64,000 nucleotides of DNA from Ariolimax columbianus. Lineage: Eukaryota > Mollusca > Gastropoda > Stylommatophora > Arionidae. The first letter of the stretch is position 1; every line of letters starts with the position of its first letter. Shown piece after piece: positions 20,382 to 32,096 of the stretch. The stretch covers positions 28,690,450 through 28,754,449 of the forward strand of contig JAVGWX010000025.1 of the NCBI GenBank assembly GCA_036924085.1, in the 5' to 3' direction. The translations under genes and the position numbers were made by a program. The notes under the pieces are model-generated. The model was not told where the DNA came from. It was given only the letters and a program-made list of their open reading frames with translations, and made no database searches.

Positions 20382-23300
20382 GACTCAAGACTGTGGTCTG
20401 CAGACATCAATAGAAGAACCTAATGGACTCCAGCTCTATAATCATTCTCAACAAACCTCCCCATACACGCCCGAGAAAGATCTGTTCTGTCTGCTACAAG
20501 AAGTCTGTGAGCGTTACAGCAAGGAAACTGGACCGAGCACGGTTTGTGACCAAAATAAATACAATTCTGCATTGCCAGAAAGGAATGGTGGCACTGAACA
20601 AGGAGAGAATACGGAAGATTACGATTACGTCTCTGCCACTGCTGAAAGCATCCCCTTGTCTTATAAGCTTGAACGAGCAGGAGAGGGAGCATGTAGAAAT
20701 GACTGTGAGGGTGGATATATGAGAGGCTCGGCTAGGCTGCCTGAGAGGAAGTCTCCTTCGCATCTGATACATAGAGCTGCCTCAGCCAATGACTGCCAGG
20801 TAAACCGAATGCGAGAATCACATCTCTACAGAACGGTCAGCCTGTCGCCGTCTCGAATGGGTTTAAATAACTATTACACACATCGCTCCCTGCCCGACTT
20901 GAGCTTTCTCAAAGAGAGAAAAAAGTCCTCTCTAAATGGTGAACATGCCGAGAGGTCACATAGCGATCAAAAGAGGCCCCACTCACCGGAATCCTCTCTG
21001 TTTGATCCTGTGAAAATCCCAATAATCCTTAGCCCTGTCGTTGATGAAGAACCATCGCGTTCCCACACTAATTCCCAATGCCACTCGCACTCTTGCTCAC
21101 CCACGCGACGGCAGACAATGTCCTGCTGTGGGTGTCCGTGTACGCCAAGAGGCTCACCGTCCAAAAGTTCCACAAATATCTCGAAAAAGTCCAAGTCGTT
21201 CAATGGGATTGGATCAGCTTACAGAGATCCTCACAACCAATCATCACCACCTCTTTACCGCAGACAACAGCATTCGGACATACCCTCACAGAACTGTTGC
21301 ACGGACTGTTGCGTTCAGGCAACGGGAAAGTGGAAAACAACTGGGCACACAGTTTGCAACAAAATAAATAACGAGGACTGCTGTCTAGACAAGCCAAGAT
21401 CCCTCAGCCATGATGCCATCAAGGACAGTGCCAAATTAAACTCCTTGAGGTGTGCATTTGTCAATCTTGCAGACAGAGGGAGGATGGGCAATAACAGATC
21501 GCCTTCGGAGGGAATGCAGAAGTTCAGGACGGTGTCTCATTCCCCGAGCTGTTCTCGTCTTCAGAAAACGTCCGGGACAAATAGATCTGCCAGTTCGGGC
21601 AAGATGGACATTCAGGAAATTGGAGATGGTAGGAGAGACAGGTCGTGTATTAAGCCAAAATGTGATAAAATATGTTGTGTCGGTGTGAATCGTGTTGGTG
21701 TTGGTAGTGGTGGTGGAGATGAACCGCCAGGGAAAGTTAGCGACACCTCTGATGGCGGAGACCGCAGCGAGAGTGGTGGCAGCGGTGGGTTCGTCCCAAG
21801 TGATTGTACCTGTGCTGCAGCTGCTATTGGTAGCAGCTACGGTAGTACAAGTAGTGGTGCTGAGAGTGGTAACATTTCTGGCAAGTCCACATCCTCGACC
21901 ACGTCGTCGTCGTCGTCATCATCGAGAAAAGTCACTAGTGGCCAGTACGTGGTCAGCTGTTTCTCGTCCTCTTCGATATCCTCCATAAAAAGCGACGAGC
22001 GAAGTTCCACATCAACTTTGGGCTCCAAAAGCCAGGACAGCGACCAGAAATATGGAGACTCCACTTCTCAGACCAAACCTGAAATTCAGAATATTAGTTA
22101 TAAAATCCAAACTGGCAAAGCAGATAACCTACATAATCTTTCTAACGTGGATACTGAAAGTGACACCGGAGCCAAAACTAATGGTAGGACAAACGCAACA
22201 GAATTCTGTTGCGAAAGTACCAACAAAAAATTATTTGTGAATAAGGAAAAATGTTCAACCGTAACAAACAAATCGTCTGTTTCCTCTGTGGTACCTCCGT
22301 CATCAGTTTCCGCCAAAATGCTTGGAGTTGATAGTCAGCGAAAAGTTATATTTGATGGCAAGATGCAAGTTCTTGAGAAACTCGAGGATGAAATCTGCAG
22401 TATTGAGCAGACAACACCAAAAATGTTGTCTTGTAACCAATCTGGGCGGAAAGTCACTTCCGGAGATCTGGAAAATAGACGGAATGAGTTTTGTGAAGAT
22501 CTCGATGAAGTCTTCACGTCTGCTGGCACATACGTCTGCAGACCTAACGAAGACGTCTGCACTTGTGATGGAGAAAATGCTTGTGTTTCTGAAGACACGG
22601 ACTGTAATTGCCAAAGATGTGACGAAGTAGCCATTCGAGCATATGCTGGCTGTTCCTGTAGGAACCAAATCGAGCTGCAGAGAGTTGTTGGAACTTGTTC
22701 TTCATTATGCTGTCACCTCAACGGACAGGGGAGACACTGTGCTTCTAGCAGACAAAGAGGTGATGCGGATGAAACGATCGATGCCCGAAGAGATGAAAGA
22801 ATCTGCAACACAATCCCTGAAGACTTGGAAAGAATACTTTTCCAACCTCCGCATATGGAAAGTAGCTTTGAGAGAGACCAAGAACAGAATGAGTTAAGAA
22901 GAAACAGGATTGCCATGAATGATTGTAAGGATGCCGAGATTGAAGGGAAAGCTATGATTGAATTAGAGTTGAAAAATCCCCCGGATATAATCGAACAGCT
23001 TCATTTGTATAGTTCGATTACGGATATGAAAACATCCGCTAGTGGTAATGCATTACTTGCCAAACAGAGAGGCACTAAAGCACAGAAAGTGAGAAGTGTT
23101 TGTGACAAGCAAGCAACAAAGAAGATGCTAACAGCGGCCAGTGCCTCTCAGGAAGTCAAATCTACCAAGAGGGACAGCAGCAAAGTCTGGCAGATTAACA
23201 GCAGATCGAAAAACAGCCCCGATCGCAAACTTGATTCACAGGTTCATTCCAAGCGAAGATGGAGCACTGGGTCCTCGCTCAACACCCAGCAGTTTGATGC

Positions 23301-23428
23301 TCTGTACTCTCTTCAGGAGGAGTGTGGACAGGATGCAGCGTCACCTCCCTCGTCGTATGAAGACTTTGCCCCGGAACACAACAGCAGTTTCTGCCGAGAT
23401 GTCCTGCATTCACCATGGGAGAACTACA
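20382..23428 (+). CDS. RUSC2: RUSC-like gene, large exon f (Ser/Cys-rich disordered region)
   Basis: A 3,047-base exon, open throughout, about 1,016 codons. Acceptor ttgaatgcag|G (phase 2), donor TACA|gtaaga (phase 1). The protein is rich in Ser, Cys, Arg and Asp and probably largely disordered. Visible features are HRSLPDLSFLKERKK near 20881, paired-Cys clusters (21090-21140, 21289-21390, 21646-21700), a Gly/Ser tract with poly-Ser (about 21700-21925), RKVIF (22339-22353; RVxF-like) and a segment with 13 Cys in about 70 residues (about 22530-22740). It ends with SPWENY. Vertebrate RUSC1/2 also have a long disordered region before the RUN domain, but this one is longer. A 36-bp array abuts the acceptor. 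Confidence 0.93.
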
Positions 23429-23463
23429 GTAAGATTATTTCTGTGTGTTGTATTCTCCCTCTT

Positions 23464-23571
23464 CGTTTTCCTCTTCTTCTTCTGTTGTGGTAATTCCTAA
23501 TTTTGACTAGGATTCTCGGGTTTTCCTCTTCTTCTTCTGTTGTGGTAATTCCTAATTTTGACTAGGTTTCT
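23464..23571. repeat. 54-bp direct duplication after exon f
   Basis: gttttcctcttcttcttctg through gactaggattctcgg occurs twice in a row, just past the exon f donor. Confidence 0.85.
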
Positions 23572-23885
23572 CGGCAGCGTATGAACTGCAGCGGTCAGCG
23601 ACCATCAAATCAGAGTTTGCCAAAACCATTCTACACCTCCATGTGGTGATCCTGGATAACAGGCGGCAACAGAGCAGACTGGCTAAGGAGAAGGGATCGA
23701 AGAGGGAAGGCTAACCCGGTACCCAAAAATGCCTGCTAAAGTCGGATGTGTTGGTCCAAAAGGTCCAAATATTGCAGCAAATATTGTAAACTACGACACA
23801 ATGCATTCCATTCTCCAGAAAACATCCTGCTGCTTGCTAAGCCTTTTCAGGGTATGGTAGCGGGAGTTTGAGAACGAATGAAAAA
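23572..23885 (+). mobile_element. SINE-like retroposon X, copy 4
   Basis: Diverged copy starting at gcagcgtatgaactgcagcg and ending gagaacgaatgaaaaataag. Confidence 0.8.
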
Positions 23886-23911
23886 TAAGAGCAGCTAGGA
23901 TTCCCCATTAA

Positions 23912-24511
23912 CCTTTCGCACGCTACCGTGAGCAAATGAGAAATTAAAAAAAAAATTTTTTTTTGTTCAAGACCCTACCCATAGCCATTTTTTGAATGCT
24001 GGATACGTCACGTCCATCTACACACGTTATTTTGCCGGTAAAAGTATTGTATGTTTTTCTTCTTAGTACGTCGATTGGAGTAGGCCGACTTTTTGCGAAA
24101 GGTGAAGTAGGTTGTTGGGAAAGATCGAGTAGATTTTTAAATTTTGTTTGTTTAGATGAAAGAACTACGTTTGAATTGGAAACTAACAGTTGTGTCGATA
24201 TTGTAAACACAGTATCGATACATTGTTGTGGTTTCCATGGATTTCTATCGGAGCGACTAGGCCTAGCGGTCGAGCCCAATTTGTTTGGGTTTTTCAATAA
24301 AATTTGAACTTCATCTTTTTGTTATCTCAGAAACTAACAAACTCACAACAAAACCAATAACACCCACAAGTTCTTTATTCAATTGTGTCTCAACACACAA
24401 GAAAATCATATTTATTGACAAACAGAAAAGTTACAAGCTCTGAAAGTCAATTACCATAGCGAAATATAAAGTTGCAAACATTTCCACAAAGAAAATGTAG
24501 CGTGCTAAAGG
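23912..24511. mobile_element. TTAA-flanked element B, copy 3 (uninterrupted, 600 bp)
   Basis: Left TTAA 23908-23911; right taaa 24512-24515 (one change). Termini cctttcgcacgctac and gtagcgtgctaaagg are inverted repeats. Best reference copy of family B. Confidence 0.88.
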
Positions 24512-24589
24512 TAAATGTGGTTACAAAGATAAACTGAACTAACACTCACATCTCGTTCAAAATGTTTCTGAACCCAATTAAAATAACCA

Positions 24590-24860
24590 CACTTATTGTG
24601 GTTTTTTTTCAGGGTTTCAGGTCTTGACTGGTCCCTCGCAGCCGTTTGAGGCCAGGCCAGACTGCACTCTGTGGTCTGCATAAGTAGGACAGTCCTATAG
24701 GATATGTTCTGGTGTCTGGTTTGGTGCTTCGCAATCACACGTGGTGGTGTCTCTAAGGGGATTCCAACAGGTGGAAATCGCTTGGAGCGAGGTCTGGGAT
24801 GTAAGGTGAATGTGGCAATACCTCCCAGCTGAGTTGCTGCAGATGGCACGTACTGCAGTG
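24590..24860 (-). pseudogene. LINE C-terminal remnant (RNase H family)
   Basis: The minus strand reads LETPPRVIAKHQTRHQNIS and similar, related to the Cys-rich LINE tail at 37.7 and 53.1 kb. Heavily mutated. Confidence 0.55.
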
Positions 24861-25420
24861 AACCATATGAGGTCAGGCGTTATCTTGCAGGATGCACTTT
24901 GTGATCAAACCCAACTTGCACTCAGCTTCCGAAAATGCAAATATTCATAAATAATAGTGTTCACTGTACCCAGAGAAAGATTTGCTTCTTATGCAGTTTA
25001 ATGACAGGTAATGCTCTGATTTTCCAGGATAAGGCGTTCCACAATCTGGATATTCACAAGAATTATTTTGGCGGGTAGAGAGCCACCACGGCCGGGGTCA
25101 TTACTCACGGACGTCGGCCTTCTCTAGAATGTTTACACCAATCAAACGTCTTACTGCGGCTGTCTTATCACCGTATTGTGATTGCATGTCTTCTGTAAAT
25201 CTCCGCAGGTTTCACGCCTTCTTTCACAAGAAATTCATCACAACACGCTGTTCCATGCAAGCACTAACAGTGTTGTCCACCATTTTTTTAAATTTATGTA
25301 ACGTGACTGGCCCATGACAAGTGGGCCACCTAACAGCAGTTGGACACAAATGCCTCTAACTAATGATCACTGTTTTATTTGAACGCCCCTCGTAGTTTTT
25401 TTTATCAGGCACGTCGTAAA
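24860..25420 (-). pseudogene. mariner transposase N-terminal remnant
   Basis: Broken minus-strand frames contain ERRRETCGDLQKTCNHNT and GTVNTIIYEYLHFRKLSASW, matching the helix-turn-helix part of mariner transposases. The outer end reads ctacgaggggcgttcaaat on the minus strand, like mariner termini. Confidence 0.7.
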
Positions 25421-25424
25421 ACCC

Positions 25425-25625
25425 AAAAGGTTGTTGTTGTTGTTTAATGCCCACAATGAGTAGGTTACTCTTTTGTGCGCCCTAAAAAGGACGTTAAGTG
25501 GTGGGTTGTCGTAGCCCTCCTCACATCCCGAATGTGCTGACGAATCTGGACTGGGGTGCTCCAGGCGGTTGTGATATGCTTTGCTTCATTTGTGTATCGC
25601 TCACTACTACAGGGATTGTTGTTAT
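25425..25625 (+). repeat. Interspersed repeat D, 5' part
   Basis: Starts ttgttgtttaatgcccacaa then tgagtaggttactctt, the head shared with 39995, 52190 and 59170. Confidence 0.75.
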
Positions 25626-25639
25626 TGTTTTTATCCCAT

Positions 25640-26455
25640 AGTTGCTGAGCAAGTCATTCTTATATAGATAATGTCCTTTTCAGTTGTTTCACTGCTCCGT
25701 ACAGTGTCTTGGCAATTGTTGGCAGTGCTTGTAAGGATCTTTTTCTCATGTCCGCAAGCACCTTGCACTCAATAAGTAGGTGGCGAACTGTTCCATTAGG
25801 ATGAGAGCAATGTCTGCACAAGGGCAGGTGCTGGGGATTGATGCGGTTCAAGTGGCTATTGACTAGTATGTCCTCTTCGGAACTGAAAGATGAGACTTTG
25901 ATCTCTTCTATGTAGTTTATTTATGTCATCGTTACTTTTTGGCTGTGACATTTTCCTAAATACTCTGCGACCTGTTCCCCTCGCCCACCTTGTTCATCAA
26001 CATTTCCAGAGTATTATTACTAATAATCCGTTTTAGTGTGTGGTTACTGCAGAGTCTATCCAATTATTGTTTGGAGACTCCTGTTTTTGCCAATCTGTTG
26101 GCCATCTTGTATCCTAGTAGCCCACTATGTCCAGGGATCCATTACAAGGGGGCAGTGATGATGTTATGGGTGTTCCTCAGCACCCCCAGAACCGACTGGA
26201 GTCACTCAAAATCGCAAAATCTATCTGCAATAATTCGCACAATTCAAGCTGTTTGTGCAAAATTTCAACTGCTGTTATTATAACCTCGGCCTCCACTTTA
26301 TCATTTGAACGGTTTTCGCCACATGAATCACAAAACTCGTATAATGACCTTTCGCGTATTTCATATGGATACCATACCCTGCAAAAGATGTAGATTTGAA
26401 TGCTGATCCATCCGTAGAGACCAGGACAGCTGATTTTGGATAGCTAGAGACTGTC
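25640..26455 (-). pseudogene. LINE RNase H and C-terminal remnant
   Basis: The minus strand shows an RNase H start (VLVSTDGSAFKSTSFAGYGI near 26400) and, further along, HLPLCRHCSHPNGTVRHLLI with ECKVLADMRKRS, a Cys/His-rich LINE tail. Multiple disruptions. Confidence 0.75.
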
Positions 26456-27906
26456 TCCAAGTCATGTCTTCAGGATATAGCTAGAGACTGTCTCCAAGTC
26501 ATGTCTTCAGGATATAGCTAGAGACTCTCCAAGTCATAAGTCTTCAGGATATAGCTAGAGACTGTCTCCAAGTCATGTCTTCAGGATATAGCTAGAGACT
26601 GTCTCCAAGTCATGTCTTCAGGATATAGCTAGAGACTGTCTCCAAGTCATGTCTTCAGGATATAGCTAGAGACTGTCTCCAAGTCATGTCTTCAGGATAT
26701 AGCTAGAGACTGTCTCCAAGTCACAAGTCTTCAGGATATAGCTAGAGACTGTCTCCAAGTCATGTCCTCAGGATATAGCTAGAGACTGTCTCCAAGTCAC
26801 AAGTCTTCAGGATATAGCTAGAGACTGTCTCCAAGTCATGTCTTCAGGATATAGCTAGAAACTGTCTCCAAGTCACAAGTCTTCAGGATATAGATAGAGA
26901 CTGTCTCCAAGTCATGTCTTCAGGATATAGCTAGAGACTGTCTCCAAGTCATGTCTTCAGGATATAGCTAGAGACTGTCTCCAAGTCATGTCTTCAGGAT
27001 ATAGCTAGAAACTGTCTCCAAGTCACAAGTCTGTCTCCAAGTCACAAGTCTTCAGGATATAGCTAGAGACTGTCTCCAAGTCATGTCTTCAGGATATAGC
27101 TAGAGACTGTCTCCAAGTCATGTCTTCAGGATATAGCTAGAGACTCTCCAAGTCACAAGTCTTCAGGATATAGCTAGAGACTGTCTCCAAGTCATGTCTT
27201 CAGGATATAGCTAGAGACTGTCTCCAAGTCATGTCTTCAGGATATAGCTAGAGACTGTCTCCAAGTCATGTCTTCAGGATATAGCTAGAGACTGTCTCCA
27301 AGTCATGTCTTCAGGATATAGCTAGAGACTGTCTCCAAGTCACAAGTCTTCAGGATATAGCTAGAGACTGTCTCCAAGTCATGTCTTCAGGATATAGCTA
27401 GAGACTGTCTCCAAGTCACAAGTCTTCAGGATATAGCTAGAGACTGTCTCCAAGTCATGTCTTCAGGATATAGCTAGAAACTGTCTCCAAGTCACAAGTC
27501 TTCAGGATATAGATAGAGACTGTCTCCAAGTCATGTCTTCAGGATATAGCTAGAGACTGTCTCCAAGTCATGTCTTCAGGATATAGCTAGAGACTGTCTC
27601 CAAGTCATGTCTTCAGGATATAGCTAGAAACTGTCTCCAAGTCACAAGTCTGTCTCCAAGTCACAAGTCTTCAGGATATAGCTAGAGACTGTCTCCAAGT
27701 CATGTCTTCAGGATATAGCTAGAGACTGTCTCCAAGTCATGTCTTCAGGATATAGCTAGAGACTGTCTCCAAGTCACAAGTCTTCAGGATATAGCTAGAG
27801 ACTGTCTCCAAGTCATGTCTTCAGGATATATCTAGAGACTGTCTCCAAGTCATAAGTCTTCAGGATATAGCTAGAGACTGTCTCCAAGTCACAAGTCTTC
27901 AGGATA
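26436..27906. repeat. 37-bp minisatellite with higher-order duplication
   Basis: About 39 units of gactgtctccaagtcatgtc then ttcaggatatagctaga. Variants (cacaagtc, tagatagag, a short hybrid unit) recur about 619 bp apart. A piggyBac mini-element is inserted at its right end. Confidence 0.93.
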
Positions 27907-27910
27907 TTAA

Positions 27911-28632
27911 CCCTACCAGACCTGAGGCCCTGAACCCAACTGTCCCCCATTCCTGGGTTCCAGAACATTAAAGAGAACAAACCAACATGATATAGAAAAA
28001 TGTTAGTTACGTGCAAACAAGTGGTTAGAATAAGATGTAACTTGGAGACATTGTAGAAAATAGGTTTACCTTTCATCTAGCGTCAATATTCCACCTTTGT
28101 GTGCCAATCCACCCAGAAAAAGGCAAAGAATCTGTCTCGAGTCATAAAACATTTTGAAATCCGGGAGTAAACACAACAAAGAGCCCTCATTTGTCCAATA
28201 ATCCTGATAGCTGGGCTTTATACATGAGTATTCCATATAGATCCTCAGTCCAAGAAAAGCCTTCATCTCATCACTCGAGCTCTCACTGTCTGTTTCACTT
28301 GAACAGAGTCTGAATCAACCAAATTATTGATCACCTGTTGGACTGTCATAAGCCTAGACTTACTTTGCTTTCCTGTTGAAGTGCTTGGTTCATCAGCCGC
28401 TCGTTTCATTGTCAATTTTCAGAATTTGTTCACGTTAAACCCCACAAAATCAATTCAAACATGGGGGCAGCCATTTGCAATGACTAATCACAAGAATTGA
28501 CCACGATTGGTTGGTTATTTTTAGATTCTGACGCATTTTATTACATACTATCCAAAGTACCGAAAATTAGGTCCAGCGGTTTAGCGGCAGTTAAGGAAAT
28601 TACCGAAAAATGGGTACAGCGGTCTGGTAGGG
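27911..28632 (-). mobile_element. piggyBac mini-element, copy 2
   Basis: TTAA at 27907-27910 and 28633-28636, termini ccctaccagacc/ggtctggtaggg. The minus-strand frame at 28066-28266 holds the same transposase scrap (FLGLRIYMEYSCIKPSYQDY). Confidence 0.92.
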
Positions 28633-28644
28633 TTAATCGTCAGG

Positions 28645-28985
28645 GCGGTTAAAAAAACAACATATTTTCCGTTTCACTCTCTTCTGGTAGGTGGTGAACA
28701 TGGCTTTCCTCTTCTGCTACATCCAGTGGGGACAATTGCTTCAGTCTTCTCTTTTGCTTCCAAATTTCTATTTGTACCCTATTTGGATGGTCATTTTCTT
28801 GTCTCTTGTATCTCTCTACCGCTTCAGTCAGTACCCCCTTTCTCCTGATAATTAGCGGTTCTATCTTGGCCTTTATCCTGCACACTGCTGTAGGTGTTGA
28901 TCTCATCTCCCTACAGATTAGTCTGAGAGCTTGATTCTGCACCTGGTCAAAAGATATGTTATTTGTACTCACAGTGGTCTGTATG
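28645..28985 (-). pseudogene. LINE ORF2 remnant (post-reverse-transcriptase region)
   Basis: The minus-strand frame at 28649-28972 reads FDQVQNQALRLICREMRSTP, then TAVCRIKAKIEPLIIRR. This is the segment between reverse transcriptase and RNase H in I/jockey-type LINEs. Confidence 0.8.
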
Positions 28986-29989
28986 GGAAGGCTGCACTAT
29001 GGGCACCACATCTATCCCCCACCTTGTTAGCCAGGCTGCCATGAACACAGCCCGTTTCCAGGGAGGGTCTTGGCCAGTATATTTTGTCTGACCCTGACTA
29101 ACATGTCTGACCCCGACTAACATATCTGATCAGTATGTTGTGCCTGACCCTGACTAACATGTATGATCAGTATGTTGTGCCTGACCCTGACTAACATGTC
29201 TGATCAGTATGTTGTGCCTGACCCTGACTAACATGTCTGATCAGTATGTTGTGCCTGACCCTGACTAACATGTCTGATCAGTATGTTGTGCCTGACCCTG
29301 ACTAACATGTCTGATCAGTATGTTGTGTTTACCCTGACTAACATGTCTGATCAGTATGTTGTGCCTGACCCTGACTAACATGTCTGATCAGTATGTTGTG
29401 CCTGACCCTGACTAACAAGTCTGATCAGTATGTTGTGCCTGACCCTGACTAACATGTCCGATCAGTATGTTGTGTCTGACTCTAACATGTCTGATCAGTA
29501 TGTTGTGCCTGACCCTGACTAACATGTCTGATCAGTATGTTGTGCCTGACCCTGACTAACAAGTCTGATCAGTATGTTGTGCCTGACCCTGACTAACATG
29601 TCTGATCAGTATGTTGTGACTGACCCTGACTAACATGTCTGATCAGTATGTTGTGCCTGACCCTGACTAACATGTCTGATCAGTATGTTGTGCCTGCCCT
29701 GACTAACATGTCTGATCAGTATGTTGTGCCTGACCCTGACTAACATGTCTGATCAGTATGTTGTGCCTGACCCTGACTAACATGTCTGATCAGTATGTTG
29801 TGCCTGAACCTGACTAACATGTCTGATCAGTATGTTGTGCCTGACCCTGACTAACAAGTCTGATCAGTATGTTGTGCCTGACCCTGACTAACATGTCTGA
29901 TCAGTATGTTGTGCCTGACCCTGACTAACAAGTCTGATCAGTATGTTGTGCCTGACCAGACGTTAGTCTTCCTCTCTGTGGTAAAGGTT
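28986..29989 (+). repeat. Interspersed repeat D with expanded 37-bp minisatellite
   Basis: Head fragment (ccaggctgccatgaacacag), then about 24 units of tgaccctgactaacatgtct and gatcagtatgttgtgcc, then the D tail acgttagtcttcctctctg and ggtaaaggttaa. It ends about 80 bases before exon g. Confidence 0.9.
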
Positions 29990-30069
29990 AATTTGTACAC
30001 TCACTTCAAGGTGAGAAAAGACGTTCCTGCTTTAAACCACTTTGTTAAACACAGGTCCGTACATTTCAG

Positions 30070-30211
30070 CTGGCTGCTGCCACGACCACCACCACCATCA
30101 TCATGGTCATACATCCACCGCGACAGTGGACGAGGAGTTGATCTTGAGGTATCATAAATGGCTTCAGGAAAGGAAGCCGCTCAAATCTTGCTTGAGGAAA
30201 ACTGCTTCAGG
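30070..30211 (+). CDS. RUSC2: RUSC-like gene, exon g (His run, basic segment)
   Basis: Acceptor cgtacatttcag|CT (phase 1), donor TCAGG|gtgagt (phase 2). It encodes Gly-Cys-Cys-His-Asp, a six-His run, then VDEELILRYHKWLQERKPL and SCLRKTASG. RKTAS fits a basophilic kinase site. The frame I use is set by both flanking exons; another frame is also partly open but would break phase. Without this exon, exons f and h do not join in phase, which is the main argument that it is real. Confidence 0.78.
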
Positions 30212-30244
30212 GTGAGTGTGTCGGCTTATCATGGTTATATTTAT

Positions 30245-30690
30245 CAGTCTCGGTTCATCATCATCAGGTGCCTTGCCGGTTGGCGTTGGCGGTCATGAAC
30301 CTCCATCCGCTTCTATCACGTGTGTCGTTGACCAACTCTGTTGTTGATTGTTGCCCATGTCATTCTCTGACTGTCCAACATCTTCTCTCTCAGCCTTTCC
30401 TCTGTCTCTTTCTCCCGCTATCTTCCCCGTTGTGCTCCAAGCCGCCTCTTCTCATAACATGACCGAGAAAGGATAACTGCCTTGTTCTGATCCTTGCACT
30501 GAGTTATCTTTGTTTGTGGGCCTCCTCGAGTACCGTATCGTTAGTCTTACTTACTGTCCATGGTATATGCAGCATTCTTCTGTAAAACCACATCGCTGTT
30601 GCTTCCAAAGATCTATGCGCTTGCTTGTTGATTGTCCATGATTTACTTCCATATGTTAGTCCTGGTTCCACATAGCATCCAAGGACTCAG
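30245..30690 (-). pseudogene. RTE-like LINE C-terminal remnant
   Basis: Nucleotide similarity to the minus-strand LINE at 36960-37450 (attctctgactgtccaacat, ttcttctgtaaaaccacatc). No open frame remains. Confidence 0.7.
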
Positions 30691-30694
30691 TTCT

Positions 30695-31557
30695 TTCTCG
30701 GTTTATAATGTCTATATTTATCACCACCGGTTCATCATGGCTATATTTATCACACACACACACACACAACCCCCCCACCCCCACCCCAATCATGGATATA
30801 TTTATCACCCTCGGTTCACCAAGGCTATATTTATCACTTTTGGTTCATCAGGGCTATATTTATCACCCTCTGTTCATCAAGGCTATATTTATCACTTTTG
30901 GTTCACCGAGGCTATATTTTTCACCCCGGTTCATCGGGCTATATTTATCACCCTCTGTTCAACAAGGCTATATTTATCACTTTTGGTTCATCAGGGCTAT
31001 ATTTATCACCCTCTGTTCATCAAGGCTATATTTATCACTTTTGGTTCACCGAGGCTATATTTTTCACCCCGGCTCATCAAGGCTATATTTATCACCCTCG
31101 GTTCATCATGGCTAAATTTATCACCCTCGGTTCACCGAGGCTATATTTTTCACCCCAGTTCATCAAGGCTAAATTTATCACCCTCTGTTCATCAAGGCTA
31201 TATTTATCACTTTTGATTCACCGAGGCTATATTTTTACCCCGGTTCATCAAGGCTATATTTATCACCCTCGGTTCATCATGGCTAAATTTATCGCCCTCG
31301 TTTCATTATGGCTAAATTTATCACCCTCGGTTCACCGAGGCTATATTTTTCACCCCAGTTCATCAAGGCTAAATTTATCACCCTCTGTTCATCAAGGCTA
31401 TATTTATCACTTTTGATTCACCGAGGCTATATTTTTACCCCGGTTCATCAAGGCTATATTTATCACCCTCGGTTCATCATGGCTAAATTTATCGCCCTCG
31501 TTTCATTATGGCTATATTTATCACCCTCGGTTCATCATGGCTATCACCCTCGGTTCA
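30695..31557. repeat. 28-29-bp minisatellite with 200-bp higher-order repeat
   Basis: About 28 units of ggttcatcaaggctatattt then atcaccctc. A multi-unit block starting at 31141 repeats at 31341. A (CA)n/(CCCCCA) tract lies at 30750-30785. Confidence 0.9.
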
Positions 31558-31599
31558 ATTAAGACATAATATATCCGAGACTAAATATACTGCAGACTA

Positions 31600-31800
31600 A
31601 ATTACGAAGGCCGGATATATAGAACAAATACCAATCTACAGGGCAAGAGAAGGCAAGGACGTCCGAGAAAACGATTGTAAGACAACATTCGTGAATGGAC
31701 TAACCTACGACTCGAGGAGGCACAAAAAAATCTACCACTGACAGAGAGGGATGGCGTAGGATTATGGAGGTCTCAAGAGATCACATATTGAACTGAACAA
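31600..31800 (+). pseudogene. Short LINE ORF2 tail
   Basis: Reads GKRRQGRPRKRL, then DNIREWTNLRLEEAQ and ERDGVGLWRS with stops: the GRPRKRW-type end of RTE-like LINEs. Confidence 0.75.
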
Positions 31801-31950
31801 AAATATCTCATGCATGCAAAACATGTATTTCATACCATATAGATATCAGTATAAAAGATGCAATTAAGAAATAAAAAATGTAATATCTTCTAGAAAAACA
31901 CCATTTCTGATATTAAAACACAACATGCATATCGTTTTTGTCAAATTCAG

Positions 31951-32096
31951 GACCAGTTTAGACAGCCAGGCTCCATCGAAACCCCCTCGTCGAGCTGGCA
32001 GTACCAACCGATACTCTATTGCCTGCGATGGCAGCATGCCCAATCTGGTCACACAAGATGGGTTTCCCCAGATTGACCCAACCATTGATATGATTG
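31951..32096 (+). CDS. RUSC2: RUSC-like gene, exon h (PxxPxR motif)
   Basis: Acceptor gtcaaattcag|G (phase 2), donor GATTG|gtaaga (phase 1). It encodes TSLDSQAPSKPPRRAGSTNR, then a segment ending DGSMPNLVTQDGFPQID. PSKPPR (31973-31990) fits the class II SH3 ligand PxxPx[RK]. SMPNL is like SLPEL and RSLPDL in exons b and f. Upstream are the 29-bp array and a short LINE tail; downstream is a reverse TTAA-type element. Confidence 0.82.

Noticed and set aside
19743..20388. Several 130-191-codon frames on both strands
   Set aside because: The 36-bp repeat is a multiple of three and keeps frames open; the peptides are simple repeats.
23429..23493. Extension of the exon f frame to a stop at 23493
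   Set aside because: TACA|gtaaga at 23429 is a strong donor and the phase fits exon g; the extra residues are hydrophobic intron translation.
20420..23500. Smaller frames on both strands within exon f
   Set aside because: Shadows of the 3,047-base coding exon.
26436..27906. CRISPR-like regular 36-37-bp repeats
   Set aside because: Units are directly adjacent with no unique spacers, and the DNA is eukaryotic.
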